From the NCBI RefSeq assembly GCF_002095435.2, contig NZ_MJEJ02000022.1, positions 1 through 54,071 of the forward strand: a stretch of DNA of 54,071 bases, in the 5' to 3' direction. Positions within the stretch are counted from its first letter, which is position 1. The number at the start of each line of letters is the position of its first letter. This DNA comes from Williamsia sp. 1138 (GTDB lineage: Bacteria > Actinomycetota > Actinomycetes > Mycobacteriales > Mycobacteriaceae). The translations under genes were made by a program, and so were the position numbers. The notes under the pieces were generated by a model, which searched no databases, was not told the DNA's origin, and saw nothing but the letters and a program-made list of their open reading frames with translations. Below, piece by piece: positions 8,397 through 17,347 of this stretch.

Positions 8397-9236
8397 TCAA
8401 GGGTGCCTGGTGATCCAGTCATCGCTACCGGCATCGAAGGCGATCAGGCCTTGGTCGCGGAAGGCGTCCAACCAACCCTGCATCGGCCACCATCCCCACC
8501 GCGCGTGGAAGATCCGGGCGTTCCGCAGGATGTCGTCGAGGTGTTCCACCGGAGGGCTCGAAACCGGGTGGTACTGATGGTAGGCGTGCGCGCCGCCCAC
8601 CCACGCGATGCGAAAGTCGTTCGCTGCAGCCGACATGGCGAAATCGGTGTCTTCGCCGCCGTAACCCTCGTAGGTCGTCTCGAATCCGCCGATCAGCTGC
8701 CAGTTCGCGACGGTCAACGCGAAAGACAACGACCAGAACAGGGTCATCTCGTCATCGCGAACGATGTCGCCTGCCGCAGGGTTGGGCCGGGCGGCGTGCG
8801 GATTCGTCAGCGCCTCGAGATCGCTGAGGTCCGCCTGCGGCGGCAGGTAGGTCACAGGCCCGCAGTAGAGCAGACGCTCGCCACCTGTCCGGTCGGCTGC
8901 AGCGCCGTACCACCGAAACAACGCGGGGCCCGGCACGCAGTCGACGTCGAGAAAAATCAGCTGTTCGGCGCCGGCATCGATTGCCGTCTGTGCACCGAGG
9001 TTGCGGGCCTGCGCCAGCGGCAAGTGTTTGCCCGCACCCTCGACGTCTACCACCCGGGTGGATGGGTAGGGGGCTGCGATGTCATGTACCGCAGCATCAT
9101 CCATCGCGACGATGATGTGCTCGGCGGGCGGCGTCGTCGCTGCTCTGACCCCGTCGAGTTGGCGCGCCAGGTGATCGTGGCGGCCGGAGACGATGGTGAT
9201 GGCGACGATCTTCGGCGGCCGGCAGACGGAAGTCAC
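8397..9236 (-). CDS. GT2 family glycosyltransferase
   Basis: This 279-residue GT-A enzyme contains the metal/nucleotide motif FLDVDCVPGP, the acceptor-side GGEDTDFAMSA motif, and a galactosyltransferase-like GGFETTYEGYGGEDTDF stretch. It is the last gene of a four-glycosyltransferase operon. The GTG start at 9236 overlaps the previous stop codon as GTGA, which decides the start: longer in-frame starts would run into the upstream gene. There is no membrane segment. The product and acceptor are unknown. Confidence 0.87.
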   Translation of the reverse strand: MTSVCRPPKIVAITIVSGRHDHLARQLDGVRAATTPPAEHIIVAMDDAAVHDIAAPYPSTRVVDVEGAGKHLPLAQARNLGAQTAIDAGAEQLIFLDVDCVPGPALFRWYGAAADRTGGERLLYCGPVTYLPPQADLSDLEALTNPHAARPNPAAGDIVRDDEMTLFWSLSFALTVANWQLIGGFETTYEGYGGEDTDFAMSAAANDFRIAWVGGAHAYHQYHPVSSPPVEHLDDILRNARIFHARWGWWPMQGWLDAFRDQGLIAFDAGSDDWITRHP

Positions 9237-10210
9237 CCGAGGACCGCCTCGATGGCGGCCGCCGCTCGTCCAGCGGCGCCGGCGGTGCGCCACTGCGACC
9301 ACGGCGGGGCCGCATCCGGTATCGACGCCAAAATGGTGTCCCACTCGCTTGCGGTGGGCCAGGAAGGGGCGACATACGCCAGACCTGCACGCGCCAAATT
9401 TCTTCCGGTCCGGAGTTGTTCGTCGAACGGGCGTTCCTGCGGAAGGATCACCGCGGGTTTCTGGGCGACCGCGACGTCGGCGACACTGCCCTGTCCGGCA
9501 TTGGTGACCACGAGCCGGGCGCTGCACAACTCCCGCCATGGATCGTCGCTCCACGTCCCGAACGCCGGGCCGAGCCCACGGATGGTGAGTTCGGGGTGGT
9601 CGCCGGCGAGCTGCGAGACCGCGGCCTGCGAGGTGGTCGCTCCGCCGGTGCCGGTCAAGACCAGGACATCGGACTCGCAGTCGGGATCGATCCGGACCGG
9701 CCGGCCGTCGAACCGGCTGATCCCTCCCGTGAACGTGGTCTTGTGCAGGTGCGGGGTGAGCCACTGAGGCTGGTACAGCTCTTTCGGCCACGGGGCGATG
9801 ATGGCGTCGGCCAACCGGTAGGCCAGCAGATGGGGCGGATCCGTCCGTTCTCCGGGCATCGCGGTGACGACCACGGGAACACCGAGCAGGCGGACGAAGG
9901 CGGTGACCTCCACCGACACGTCGACCACCATGGCATCGGGCCGATGCACGGACACGAACTCCGCGATCTCCACCATCCGCGTCCGAAGTCCGTCGTCGAG
10001 GCGCGGAGCCCAGTGCAGCGCGCCGTTGGCGTCGACGTCGCTTGGGGTGTCCGTTAAATCATCTCGCGTCAGCGTGATCCGATCGGCGAACACGGTGCTG
10101 GTGATGTCGGCACTGCTCAGTGCCACGACCGGAACCCTGAGTCGGTCGGTGATCGCCTCCGCGCGCATCCGGTGACCACTGCCCTGATGGTGGATGTAGT
10201 AGCCGATCAC
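9233..10210 (-). CDS. MurG-like (GT-B, GT28-type) glycosyltransferase
   Basis: The 325-residue protein begins VIGYYIHHQGSGHRMRAEAI, where the H-x-x-G-S-G-H loop is typical of MurG/monogalactosyldiacylglycerol-synthase-type GT-B folds. The C-terminal half carries the donor-binding region VVTNAGQGSVADVAVAQKPA with the usual glycine-serine pattern, and LPQERPFDEQLRTGRNL. The GTG start at 10210 overlaps the upstream stop as GTGA. It is the third gene of the operon. The sugar donor is probably a UDP-sugar by family, but nothing here specifies the acceptor. Confidence 0.83.
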   Translation of the reverse strand: MIGYYIHHQGSGHRMRAEAITDRLRVPVVALSSADITSTVFADRITLTRDDLTDTPSDVDANGALHWAPRLDDGLRTRMVEIAEFVSVHRPDAMVVDVSVEVTAFVRLLGVPVVVTAMPGERTDPPHLLAYRLADAIIAPWPKELYQPQWLTPHLHKTTFTGGISRFDGRPVRIDPDCESDVLVLTGTGGATTSQAAVSQLAGDHPELTIRGLGPAFGTWSDDPWRELCSARLVVTNAGQGSVADVAVAQKPAVILPQERPFDEQLRTGRNLARAGLAYVAPSWPTASEWDTILASIPDAAPPWSQWRTAGAAGRAAAAIEAVLG

Positions 10211-11301
10211 GCCGGGATGTTCTCGCGGCCGGCCATCTCCGAGTAGAGCAGTTGATACTGCTCCACCATGGCGTCTTCGCTGCAGTGGGTGAGCGCGCGA
10301 CGCCGAACGTTGCGACGGTCGTACCCCGCGGCCGTGAGTGCCGCCGTGGCCAGTGCCGCAACGTCTCCGGGCGGAACGAGGATCCCGCCGTCGGTGCCGA
10401 CGATCTCGGGGATGCCACCGCGGTCGAACGAGGCCACGGGTGTGCCGCACGCCAGTGATTCGGCGACCACCAGACCGTACGGCTCGTCCCACGTCGGGGT
10501 GACCAGGGTGACCGCCGACGAACCGACGAGGTCGGCCAGTGCGCTGTGGCCGAGGTGTCCGACGTAGCGGATCTGGTCGTCGAGCGCAGGTTCGATCATC
10601 GTGGTGAAGTAGTGCTCGTCGCTCCTCGGACCGGCAAGACGGAGCGGCTTCCCGGCCAGCCGAGCGGCCTCGATCGCCAGGTGTGCGCCCTTCTCCGGGA
10701 CCAGGCGACCGAACCAGACGAGATCGGTACCCCCGGCACCCTCCGGCCAATGGTCGATCCGAACTCCGTTGCGGACGACGGGTGTCGGACCCAGGACGTG
10801 CTCCCACAGCCGCGCGGTGTGGCCGCTGACCGCCACACACCGCGGATGGGGCGCGACGGTCATCGCCGACTCCAGCCAGGGCGTAGGTGGGGTGTGCAGC
10901 GTGGTCACCATGGGCGTGGCAAGCGCCGGGGCCATCGCAATCGGCAGGTAGTGCAGGCTGTGGTTGTGGATGAGGTCGAATCGCCCGGGATCGGCGACGA
11001 GGTCGAGCATCAATGACAAATACGCGTGATGGTCGCGCATCGCCGTCTCGGACGGCATCGACACATCACCCCGCGCCACCTCAGATGGCTCGAAGATGTT
11101 GACGTGCATCACATGTACCCCGGGGCCGACGTCCGATCCAGGGCCTGCGAACAGGGTCACCTCGTGTCCTGCAGCGGTCAGGGCCCGGGTCAGGTGCCAG
11201 ACATGGGCTTCGAGTCCGCCGGCGAAAGGTTCCGCGATCGGGTGACGGCTCGATGCGATGACGGCGATCTGCAACGGCCGCTCAGTCTTCCGTTCAGGCA
11301 T
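10207..11301 (-). CDS. GT4 family glycosyltransferase
   Basis: This 364-residue GT-B enzyme has an N-terminal FAGGLEAHVWHLTRALTAAGHEVTLF acceptor-side segment and the donor-side motif EPYGLVVAESLACGTPVAS, a clear EX7E pattern, followed by GGIPEIVG. It resembles the glycogen/trehalose-associated and PimA-like GT4 enzymes in architecture only. The ATG at 11301 is chosen because it overlaps the upstream stop by 8 bases and has AGCAGGTG before it; a start at 11340 would add 13 residues without support. It is the second gene of the operon. Confidence 0.87.
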   Translation of the reverse strand: MPERKTERPLQIAVIASSRHPIAEPFAGGLEAHVWHLTRALTAAGHEVTLFAGPGSDVGPGVHVMHVNIFEPSEVARGDVSMPSETAMRDHHAYLSLMLDLVADPGRFDLIHNHSLHYLPIAMAPALATPMVTTLHTPPTPWLESAMTVAPHPRCVAVSGHTARLWEHVLGPTPVVRNGVRIDHWPEGAGGTDLVWFGRLVPEKGAHLAIEAARLAGKPLRLAGPRSDEHYFTTMIEPALDDQIRYVGHLGHSALADLVGSSAVTLVTPTWDEPYGLVVAESLACGTPVASFDRGGIPEIVGTDGGILVPPGDVAALATAALTAAGYDRRNVRRRALTHCSEDAMVEQYQLLYSEMAGRENIPA

Positions 11302-12364
11302 CGAGGCACCTGCTGTAGATGGCGGAGTGCTGTTGGGCAAGCCACTGTCGCTGCGCCAGCCGCTGCGACCACGACGGTGCCGGGGTGGGGGTGTCGTGGG
11401 CCGCTTTCAGTGCAGCGGCGAGGCTCTCGGCGTCGAAATGGTTCTCGTCGGAGTCGAACTCGAAACAATCCTGCTGCTGACCGTAGAAACCGCAGCTGGG
11501 AGCCAGGACCGCCGTGCCCAGATCGTGGCACGCCTCGAGCCAGCCCGAGTGCGTCCCGAACCGGTACGGAAGTACCGATACCGACAGTCCCTGCAGGTAC
11601 CCCCACAGTTGGTCGTCCGAAAACCGCCGATGCTCGATCAGCCGTGCGCTGTCGTGGGATCCGAGGGTCCGTAGTTCCCGTCCGAGGTCGGGGTCGTATC
11701 CGTGGTGGCTCCGATCGAAGATGTCGTCGTGCACGTTGATCTGAACCACCATGTCGTCGTATGACGCGGCGATGTCCACCAGGGCCTGCGCGACCGTCAG
11801 TGGGTCGCAGTTCGCTCGCGCACTCTTCGCATGAATGCCGACGGTGAACTCGGGGGAGTCGGTCGGACGTTGATGAAACCACTGCGGCGGGACCACATGT
11901 GGGTGGGGCAAGACGGTGGCGGTACGCTGCCAGCGCTCCCGGATGCGCTCGGCAGCGCCCGGGGTGAGAGTGATGATCTCATCGGCCTCCGGGACCAGGA
12001 TGTCGAGTACCGCTTCGTGGGCACCTGGCGATCGGTGGTGCGGATTACGCAGGTCGTGCAGCGTGTAGACGATCGGCTTACCACGTGATCGGAGCTCGGA
12101 GATCACATCGTTCATGGTCTCGGGAGAGACATCGTCGAACCCGAAGTGGAGATGAAAGACGTCGAACTCTGCGTGATGGGCCGCGAGCCACTGCGGGTCC
12201 AACATGCGTGGCGGCCACCACACGCCGGGATCGGTCCGACCGCCGGCCGGAACAGGATCAGGAAGACGGATGACGTTCGTCTCCTCGGGCATCAGAGGAG
12301 CGATGTGCCGGACGTACACGTGCGAGTTCGGCACCGACGCGACCCTGATACTGCTGCGCTTCAC
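11294..12364 (-). CDS. Glycosyltransferase-like protein (GT4-type)
   Basis: The 356-residue protein looks like a GT-B glycosyltransferase: VFHLHFGFDD, YTLHDLRNPHH, TLTPGAAERI and the late FGTHSGWLEACHDLGTAVLAPS stretch, which sits where the EX7E donor motif would be. Only the second glutamate (LEAC) is clear. It is therefore more divergent than its neighbours. The GTG at 12364 is preferred because GAGG lies 6 bases upstream and the first beta strand (IRVASVP) follows directly; ATG at 12430 would be an alternative. It is the first gene of a four-gene operon running to 8397 with overlapping junctions. The promoter would lie in 12365-12600. Confidence 0.75.
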   Translation of the reverse strand: MKRSSIRVASVPNSHVYVRHIAPLMPEETNVIRLPDPVPAGGRTDPGVWWPPRMLDPQWLAAHHAEFDVFHLHFGFDDVSPETMNDVISELRSRGKPIVYTLHDLRNPHHRSPGAHEAVLDILVPEADEIITLTPGAAERIRERWQRTATVLPHPHVVPPQWFHQRPTDSPEFTVGIHAKSARANCDPLTVAQALVDIAASYDDMVVQINVHDDIFDRSHHGYDPDLGRELRTLGSHDSARLIEHRRFSDDQLWGYLQGLSVSVLPYRFGTHSGWLEACHDLGTAVLAPSCGFYGQQQDCFEFDSDENHFDAESLAAALKAAHDTPTPAPSWSQRLAQRQWLAQQHSAIYSRCLDA

Positions 12365-12725
12365 CCACGACCTCGCTTCACCATCGCTCACTGACTCCCA
12401 GAAGGCTGACGACTCAACCGAGACAGGCATGACGCAGGCGGATCGTGTCCGCCTCGCCATGCCTCATCGAGCGTGTACCCAGCTGTGACGGTGGCTAACC
12501 GTGCGCGGGTGACCGGCGTCAGGCCGCGGATCGATCCCTGATCACGCGAACGGGCTCCGTCATCTGGCCGTCGGCTTCAGTGGGCGCAAAGATCTCGTAA
12601 AGATGCAGCACGCGGGCGTATGAAGGTCGTCAACGCACTGGTCGCAACCACCGCCGCCCCAGCATGCTGAACTCACCGGCCGGACCCGACGAAGTGGTCC
12701 GGCCCCCTCATCCTCAGGAGTGGAC
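12365..12725. other. Intergenic region between the glycosyltransferase and kdp operons
   Basis: This 361-base stretch holds the divergent start regions of both operons. A 9-bp stem (GGCCGGACC at 12678-12686 with its complement at 12696-12704) stands 11 bases before the ribosome site of the first kdp-side gene and could be a leader hairpin. A weak minus-strand frame at 12519-12611 (30 codons, GTG start, no ribosome site) is noted but not called a gene. No riboswitch class was recognised. Confidence 0.5.
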
Positions 12726-12818
12726 GTGGCAGATCTCTATTTCGTGCCGGCGATCTTCGGTGGCTTCGGTGTGTGCGTACTCGTCCTACGCCTTGTTGCT
12801 GCCCGGACCCGACCGTGA
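12726..12818 (+). CDS. Small membrane protein upstream of kdpF
   Basis: A 30-codon frame starts at GTG 12726 with AGGAG 5 bases upstream and ends in TGA at 12816-12818, overlapping the kdpF start as GTGA. The product begins VADLYFVPAIFGG, continues as one hydrophobic segment (about residues 8-25) and ends in basic RLVAARTRP. Other actinobacterial kdp operons also carry a tiny membrane frame at this place. Ribosome site, coupling and membrane character together support it as a real gene. Function unknown; a KdpFABC-associated role is inferred from position only. Confidence 0.65.
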   Translation: MADLYFVPAIFGGFGVCVLVLRLVAARTRP

Positions 12819-12913
12819 CCGCCGACGGCGCGACAAATGTCGTGTTGCTGATCATCGCAATCGTGGTGGTGCTGTATCTCTGTGCAGCCCTGGTACTTCC
12901 CGAAAGGTTCTAG
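12815..12913 (+). CDS. kdpF: KdpF potassium-transporting ATPase small subunit
   Basis: This 32-residue single-span peptide has a hydrophobic segment VVLLIIAIVVVLYLCAALVL and ends in PERF, the usual end of KdpF. In E. coli, KdpF sits at the KdpA side and stabilises the KdpFABC complex. The GTG start at 12815 overlaps the stop of the preceding microprotein gene. The kdpA start follows 6 bases after its stop codon. Confidence 0.88.
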   Translation: MTADGATNVVLLIIAIVVVLYLCAALVLPERF

Positions 12914-12919
12914 GCAAAC

Positions 12920-14605
12920 GTGAACTCCTCAGTGGCCGCCGCCCTCCAGGTCGGGTCGGTGGTCTTCATTCTCGCGGCTGCGTATGTGCCGCTCGGCGAC
13001 TACATGGCCCGCGTCTTCTCCAGCACTCGCGACCTGGCGCCCGAACGCCTGCTCTACAAGATCGCGAGGATCGATCCGCGCCGGTCGCAGACCTGGACGG
13101 GTTACGCCACCGCGGTGCTGGCGTTCTCCTTCGTCGGGGTGCTGTTCCTCTACGCACTGCAGCGACTCCAAGGTGTACTGCCCTGGAGCGACGGACGCGT
13201 TGGGGTCTCGCCCGCGATGGCCTTCAACACGGCGATCTCCTTCGTCGCGAACACGAACTGGCAGTCGTTCTCTCCCGAGGTCGTGATGAGCAACCTCACC
13301 CAGATGGCCGGGCTCGCCGTGCAGAACTTCCTGTCCGCCGCGGTCGGACTCGCGGTGGCGATAGCACTCATCCGCGGAATCATCGGCACGAAAGGCGACG
13401 GTGAACTCGGAAATTTCTGGGTGGACCTGACCAGGGCCACCCTCCGTATCCTCCTGCCGCTGAGCATCATCGTCGCGCTACTGCTGCTCACCCAGGGTGC
13501 AGTGCAGTCGTTCAAGAGCGGTTTCGACTTCATCGGGCTCGACGGGTCGAGTGGTTCCGGCGTGGTCGGTCCGTTCGCGTCTCAGGAGGCGATCAAGGAG
13601 CTCGGCACCAACGGCGGCGGAACGCTGTCGGCCAACTCCGCCCACCCGTTCTCCAACCCCACACCGCTCAGCAACATTGTGGAAATCATTGCGCTGCTGA
13701 TCATCCCGGTGTGCCTGACCCGCACCTACGGCACGATGGTCGGTGACCGTCGACAGGGTCTGACGATCCTCGGGGTGATGGCCGCGATCTGGTCGGGCAT
13801 GGTCGCCATCGTCTGGGCGTTCGAATCGCACACCAATGGACTGGCGGCGCAGGGGGCAGGCGCGATGATGGAAGGCAAAGAACAGCGCTTCGGCGTCGCC
13901 GGGTCCGCGTTGTTCGCGGTCTCGACAACAGGAACATCCACCGGTGCGGTGAACTCCGCGCACGACTCTTACTCCGCCGGCGGCGGTGGCGCACTGATCT
14001 GGAACATGCTGCTCGGTGAAGTCGCACCCGGCGGCGTCGGGACCGGTCTGTACGGAATGCTGGTGCTGGCGATCATCGCGGTGTTCGTCGGTGGCCTACT
14101 CGTGGGCCGGACACCGCAATTCCTGGGCAAGAAGATCGGCCAGCACGAGATCACCATGGCGGCGCTGTCGATCCTGGTGATGCCCGCGTTGGTGTTGATC
14201 GGCACCTCGATCACCGTGATCTTGTCGTCCACCACCGGATTTCAGGGCAACAGCGGCGAATCCGGATCGCCGGGTTCGATTCACGGCTTCTCGGAGGTGC
14301 TGTACGCGTTCGCCTCTGCGGCGAACAACAACGGTAGTGCGTTCGGCGGACTGACGGTCACCAGTGACTGGTTCCAGACGGCGCTGGGAATCGCCATGCT
14401 GCTCGGCCGGTTCCTGCCGATCATCTTCGTCCTGGCGCTGGCCGGCCTACTGGCCTCGGCGAAACCCCGACAGGTCAGTTCCGCAACACTGCCCACCCAC
14501 GGTCTGCTCTACGGCGGCCTGCTCACCGGCACGGTTCTTCTCGTCGCCGGGCTCACCTTCTTCCCGGCCATGGCGCTGGGACCTATTGCAGAGGCACTTT
14601 CATGA
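12920..14605 (+). CDS. kdpA: Potassium-transporting ATPase subunit A
   Basis: The 561-residue membrane channel subunit binds and translocates K+ in the KdpFABC pump. About ten hydrophobic segments and four filter loops are visible: [11 protein letters not shown], the TNGGG loop, [12 protein letters not shown] and [13 protein letters not shown], as in the four pore repeats of KdpA. The length matches the family (about 557 in E. coli). The GTG start at 12920 follows GAAAGG at 12902-12907. Its stop overlaps the kdpB start by 4 bases (ATGA). Confidence 0.97.
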   Translation: MNSSVAAALQVGSVVFILAAAYVPLGDYMARVFSSTRDLAPERLLYKIARIDPRRSQTWTGYATAVLAFSFVGVLFLYALQRLQGVLPWSDGRVGVSPAMAFNTAISFVANTNWQSFSPEVVMSNLTQMAGLAVQNFLSAAVGLAVAIALIRGIIGTKGDGELGNFWVDLTRATLRILLPLSIIVALLLLTQGAVQSFKSGFDFIGLDGSSGSGVVGPFASQEAIKELGTNGGGTLSANSAHPFSNPTPLSNIVEIIALLIIPVCLTRTYGTMVGDRRQGLTILGVMAAIWSGMVAIVWAFESHTNGLAAQGAGAMMEGKEQRFGVAGSALFAVSTTGTSTGAVNSAHDSYSAGGGGALIWNMLLGEVAPGGVGTGLYGMLVLAIIAVFVGGLLVGRTPQFLGKKIGQHEITMAALSILVMPALVLIGTSITVILSSTTGFQGNSGESGSPGSIHGFSEVLYAFASAANNNGSAFGGLTVTSDWFQTALGIAMLLGRFLPIIFVLALAGLLASAKPRQVSSATLPTHGLLYGGLLTGTVLLVAGLTFFPAMALGPIAEALS

Positions 14606-16704
14606 CAACAGTCGCGGAGCGGGAGACCGCGCCCGTCCGGGCGGACGACGATCTGGCCGGTAGCGGAGCGTTTGATCCCCGCCAGTTGATCACTTCGATA
14701 CCCCAGGCGCTTCGCAAACTCGATCCGCGTGACCAGGCGCGCAATCCGGTGATGTTCGTCGTCTACCTCGGCGCGATCATCACGACGGTTCTGGCGGTGT
14801 GGCAGCCCTCGTGGTTCTCGTTCGCGGTGGTGTTCTGGCTGTGGTTCACGGTGTTGTTCGCGAATCTCGCCGAAGCGGTCGCCGAGGGACGCGGCCGCGC
14901 CCAGGCCGCGAGCCTGCGGAAGGTCAAACAAGACACCGTCGCCCGACGGCTCGACGCCGACGGCGCCATCACCGAGATCTCGGGCAGTGCACTCGTGATC
15001 GGCGACCTGATCGTCGTCGAGGCCGGAGAGGTGATCGCCGGCGACGGCGACGTCGTCGACGGTATCGCCACGGTCGACGAATCCGCGATCACCGGTGAAT
15101 CCGCGCCCGTGATCCGCGAATCCGGCGGTGACCGCAGTGCGGTGACCGGTGGCACGGTGGTGTTGTCCGACAAGATCATCGTGAAGATCACGACGTCCCC
15201 GGGTGAATCCTTCGTGGACCGGATGATCGCGCTGGTCGAAGGAGCGTCGCGGAAGAAGACACCGAACGAGATCGCACTCGACATCCTGCTCTCGAGCCTG
15301 ACCATCATCTTCCTGCTGGCGGTGGTGGCCGTCGGTCCCATGCAGCAGTACGCGGGACAGAGCCCGGACGCAGTGAAACTCATTGCGCTACTGGTCTGCT
15401 TGATCCCGACCACCATCGGCGCCCTGCTCTCGTCGATCGGGATCGCCGGTATGGACAGGCTGGTGCAGCGCAACGTCCTCGCGATGTCCGGGCGCGCGGT
15501 CGAGGCGGCCGGCGACATCGACACGCTGCTCATGGACAAGACGGGAACCATCACGTTCGGCAACCGCCAGGCGACTGCCCTGGTGCCGGCGCCAGGGGTG
15601 ACGCTCGGCGAATTATCTTTGGCAGCATGCCAATCGAGCCTGGCCGATGACACCCCGGAGGGCCGCAGCATCGTCGACTTGTGCCGTGTCGAGTTCGGCC
15701 AGGACCCGGTGGCGCTCGACGCAGCAGACCGTGCCACCCGGGAGATCGTTCCCTTCACCGCCCAGACCCGGATGAGCGGCATGGACGTGCCGGGCCCCGC
15801 CGGTACGGTCAGAATCCGCAAGGGTGCGGCCGATGCGCTGTTGCGGTGGGTCGCCGACAACCACGGTGACACCCCGGCCGAGGTGAGCGACGAGGTCGCT
15901 GCCATCTCGCGGGCAGGTGGCACGCCACTGGTCGTCGGCACCCAGACCGGCGACGGCCGCGCGGTCATCCTCGGAACCATCGCCCTTTCCGATGTCGTGA
16001 AACCAGGTATGGCCGAACGGTTTGCGCAGCTGCGGGCCATGGGCATCAAGACGGTGATGGTCACCGGCGACAATCCGCTCACCGCGACGGCGATCGCCGC
16101 ACAAGCAGGGGTCGATGAGTTCGTCGCCGAGGCGACGCCGGAGGACAAACTGGCGCTGATCCGCAAGGAACAGGCCGGTGGGCGGCTGGTCGCCATGACC
16201 GGCGACGGCACCAACGACGCCCCGGCCCTCGCGCAGGCCGATGTCGGGTTGGCGATGAACACCGGTACCTCAGCCGCCAAAGAGGCGGGCAACATGGTGG
16301 ATCTGGACTCCGATCCCACCAAGCTGATCGATGTGGTGGCGATCGGCAAGCAGCTACTGATCACTCGTGGAGCGCTGACCACGTTCTCGCTGGCCAACGA
16401 CCTCGCGAAGTACTTCGCCATCCTGCCCGCGCTCTTCAGCGGCATCTATCCGCAACTCGACAAACTCAACATCATGGGTCTGCACTCGTCGGAGTCGGCG
16501 ATCACCTCGGCGGTGATCTTCAACGCCCTCGTCATCGTGGCGCTCATTCCGTTGTCGCTGCGCGGTGTGCGCTACCGGCCCAGTTCGGCGTCGAAGCTGT
16601 TGGGCCGCAATCTGTTGATCTACGGACTCGGAGGTGTGATCACGCCGTTCCTCGGGATCTGGCTGATCGACCTGGTGGTCCGCTTTCTCCCGGGAATGGG
16701 GTAG
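14602..16704 (+). CDS. kdpB: Potassium-transporting P-type ATPase subunit B
   Basis: The 700-residue P-type ATPase energises K+ uptake. The phosphorylation motif DKTGTIT lies near residue 312, the actuator motif TGES near 165 ([12 protein letters not shown]), the nucleotide-domain KGAADALL, and the hinge motif [20 protein letters not shown] near 535. The membrane helices are in the usual places, with the KdpB-type [14 protein letters not shown] segment. The start is fixed by the ATGA overlap with kdpA. kdpC follows 6 bases after the stop. Confidence 0.97.
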   Translation: MTTVAERETAPVRADDDLAGSGAFDPRQLITSIPQALRKLDPRDQARNPVMFVVYLGAIITTVLAVWQPSWFSFAVVFWLWFTVLFANLAEAVAEGRGRAQAASLRKVKQDTVARRLDADGAITEISGSALVIGDLIVVEAGEVIAGDGDVVDGIATVDESAITGESAPVIRESGGDRSAVTGGTVVLSDKIIVKITTSPGESFVDRMIALVEGASRKKTPNEIALDILLSSLTIIFLLAVVAVGPMQQYAGQSPDAVKLIALLVCLIPTTIGALLSSIGIAGMDRLVQRNVLAMSGRAVEAAGDIDTLLMDKTGTITFGNRQATALVPAPGVTLGELSLAACQSSLADDTPEGRSIVDLCRVEFGQDPVALDAADRATREIVPFTAQTRMSGMDVPGPAGTVRIRKGAADALLRWVADNHGDTPAEVSDEVAAISRAGGTPLVVGTQTGDGRAVILGTIALSDVVKPGMAERFAQLRAMGIKTVMVTGDNPLTATAIAAQAGVDEFVAEATPEDKLALIRKEQAGGRLVAMTGDGTNDAPALAQADVGLAMNTGTSAAKEAGNMVDLDSDPTKLIDVVAIGKQLLITRGALTTFSLANDLAKYFAILPALFSGIYPQLDKLNIMGLHSSESAITSAVIFNALVIVALIPLSLRGVRYRPSSASKLLGRNLLIYGLGGVITPFLGIWLIDLVVRFLPGMG

Positions 16705-16710
16705 ACGAAC

Positions 16711-17337
16711 ATGAGAACGATGTCCACATGGATCCGGCAGTGCGTGGTGGCGGTCGCTGTTCTCGCGGCGATGACGGTGATCCTGGGCGTGGCGTATCCC
16801 GCAGTCGTCTGGGGTGTGTCTCGGCTCGGCGCGACGTCGGCCGAGGGGTCGCAGGTCACCGACCGCAACGGCTGCGTCGTCGGGTCGAGACTGATCGGCG
16901 TCGATTCGCAGGTGGCCGCCGGCGAACCCGACAAATACCTGCACGCCCGCGTGCTGGGTTCCACCGACGACCCGATGGCGCCCGGTGATCCCGCGGCGTC
17001 CGCGGCGAGCAACCAGGGCCCGAACAGTGAGAAGCTGGCCGGCTGGATCGCCCAACGCAGGCAACTGATCGCCACGCGCGAGGGCGTGGCGCCCGACCGG
17101 GTTCCCGTCGACGCGGTCACCGGGTCAGGGTCGGGTCTGGACCCGCACATCAGCCCGGCCTATGCGCAACTCCAGGTCCCGCGGCTGGCCCGGGAGAACG
17201 GCAAGTCGATCGCAGAGGTCGAGCAGGTCATCTCGGACCACACCGCGGGCCGTCAGCTGGGCTTTCTCGGCCAGCCCAGGGTCGACGTACTCGAGGTGAA
17301 CCTCGATCTGGGGCTGACCGCTCCTGCCTGCGACTAA
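16711..17337 (+). CDS. kdpC: Potassium-transporting ATPase subunit C
   Basis: The 208-residue KdpC has one N-terminal membrane anchor (CVVAVAVLAAMTVILGVAYPAVV) and a periplasm-side-type domain with the family stretches VGSRLIG, DPHISPAYAQLQVPRLA and FLGQPRVDVLEVNLDL. It is thought to raise the ATP affinity of KdpB. Most of the length difference from the E. coli protein is in an inserted, charged middle loop. A second ATG at 16720 is possible. The kdpD start lies 10 bases after its stop. Confidence 0.96.
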   Translation: MRTMSTWIRQCVVAVAVLAAMTVILGVAYPAVVWGVSRLGATSAEGSQVTDRNGCVVGSRLIGVDSQVAAGEPDKYLHARVLGSTDDPMAPGDPAASAASNQGPNSEKLAGWIAQRRQLIATREGVAPDRVPVDAVTGSGSGLDPHISPAYAQLQVPRLARENGKSIAEVEQVISDHTAGRQLGFLGQPRVDVLEVNLDLGLTAPACD

Positions 17338-17347
17338 GGTCGACGCA

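Noticed and set aside
12519-12611. 30-codon minus-strand frame in the kdp upstream region
   Set aside because: No ribosome site, no similarity; mentioned only in the intergenic note.
14763-16445. 560-codon minus-strand frame opposite kdpB
   Set aside because: It is the antisense shadow of a clearly coding gene. It has no ribosome site and its composition follows from the high GC third positions of kdpB.
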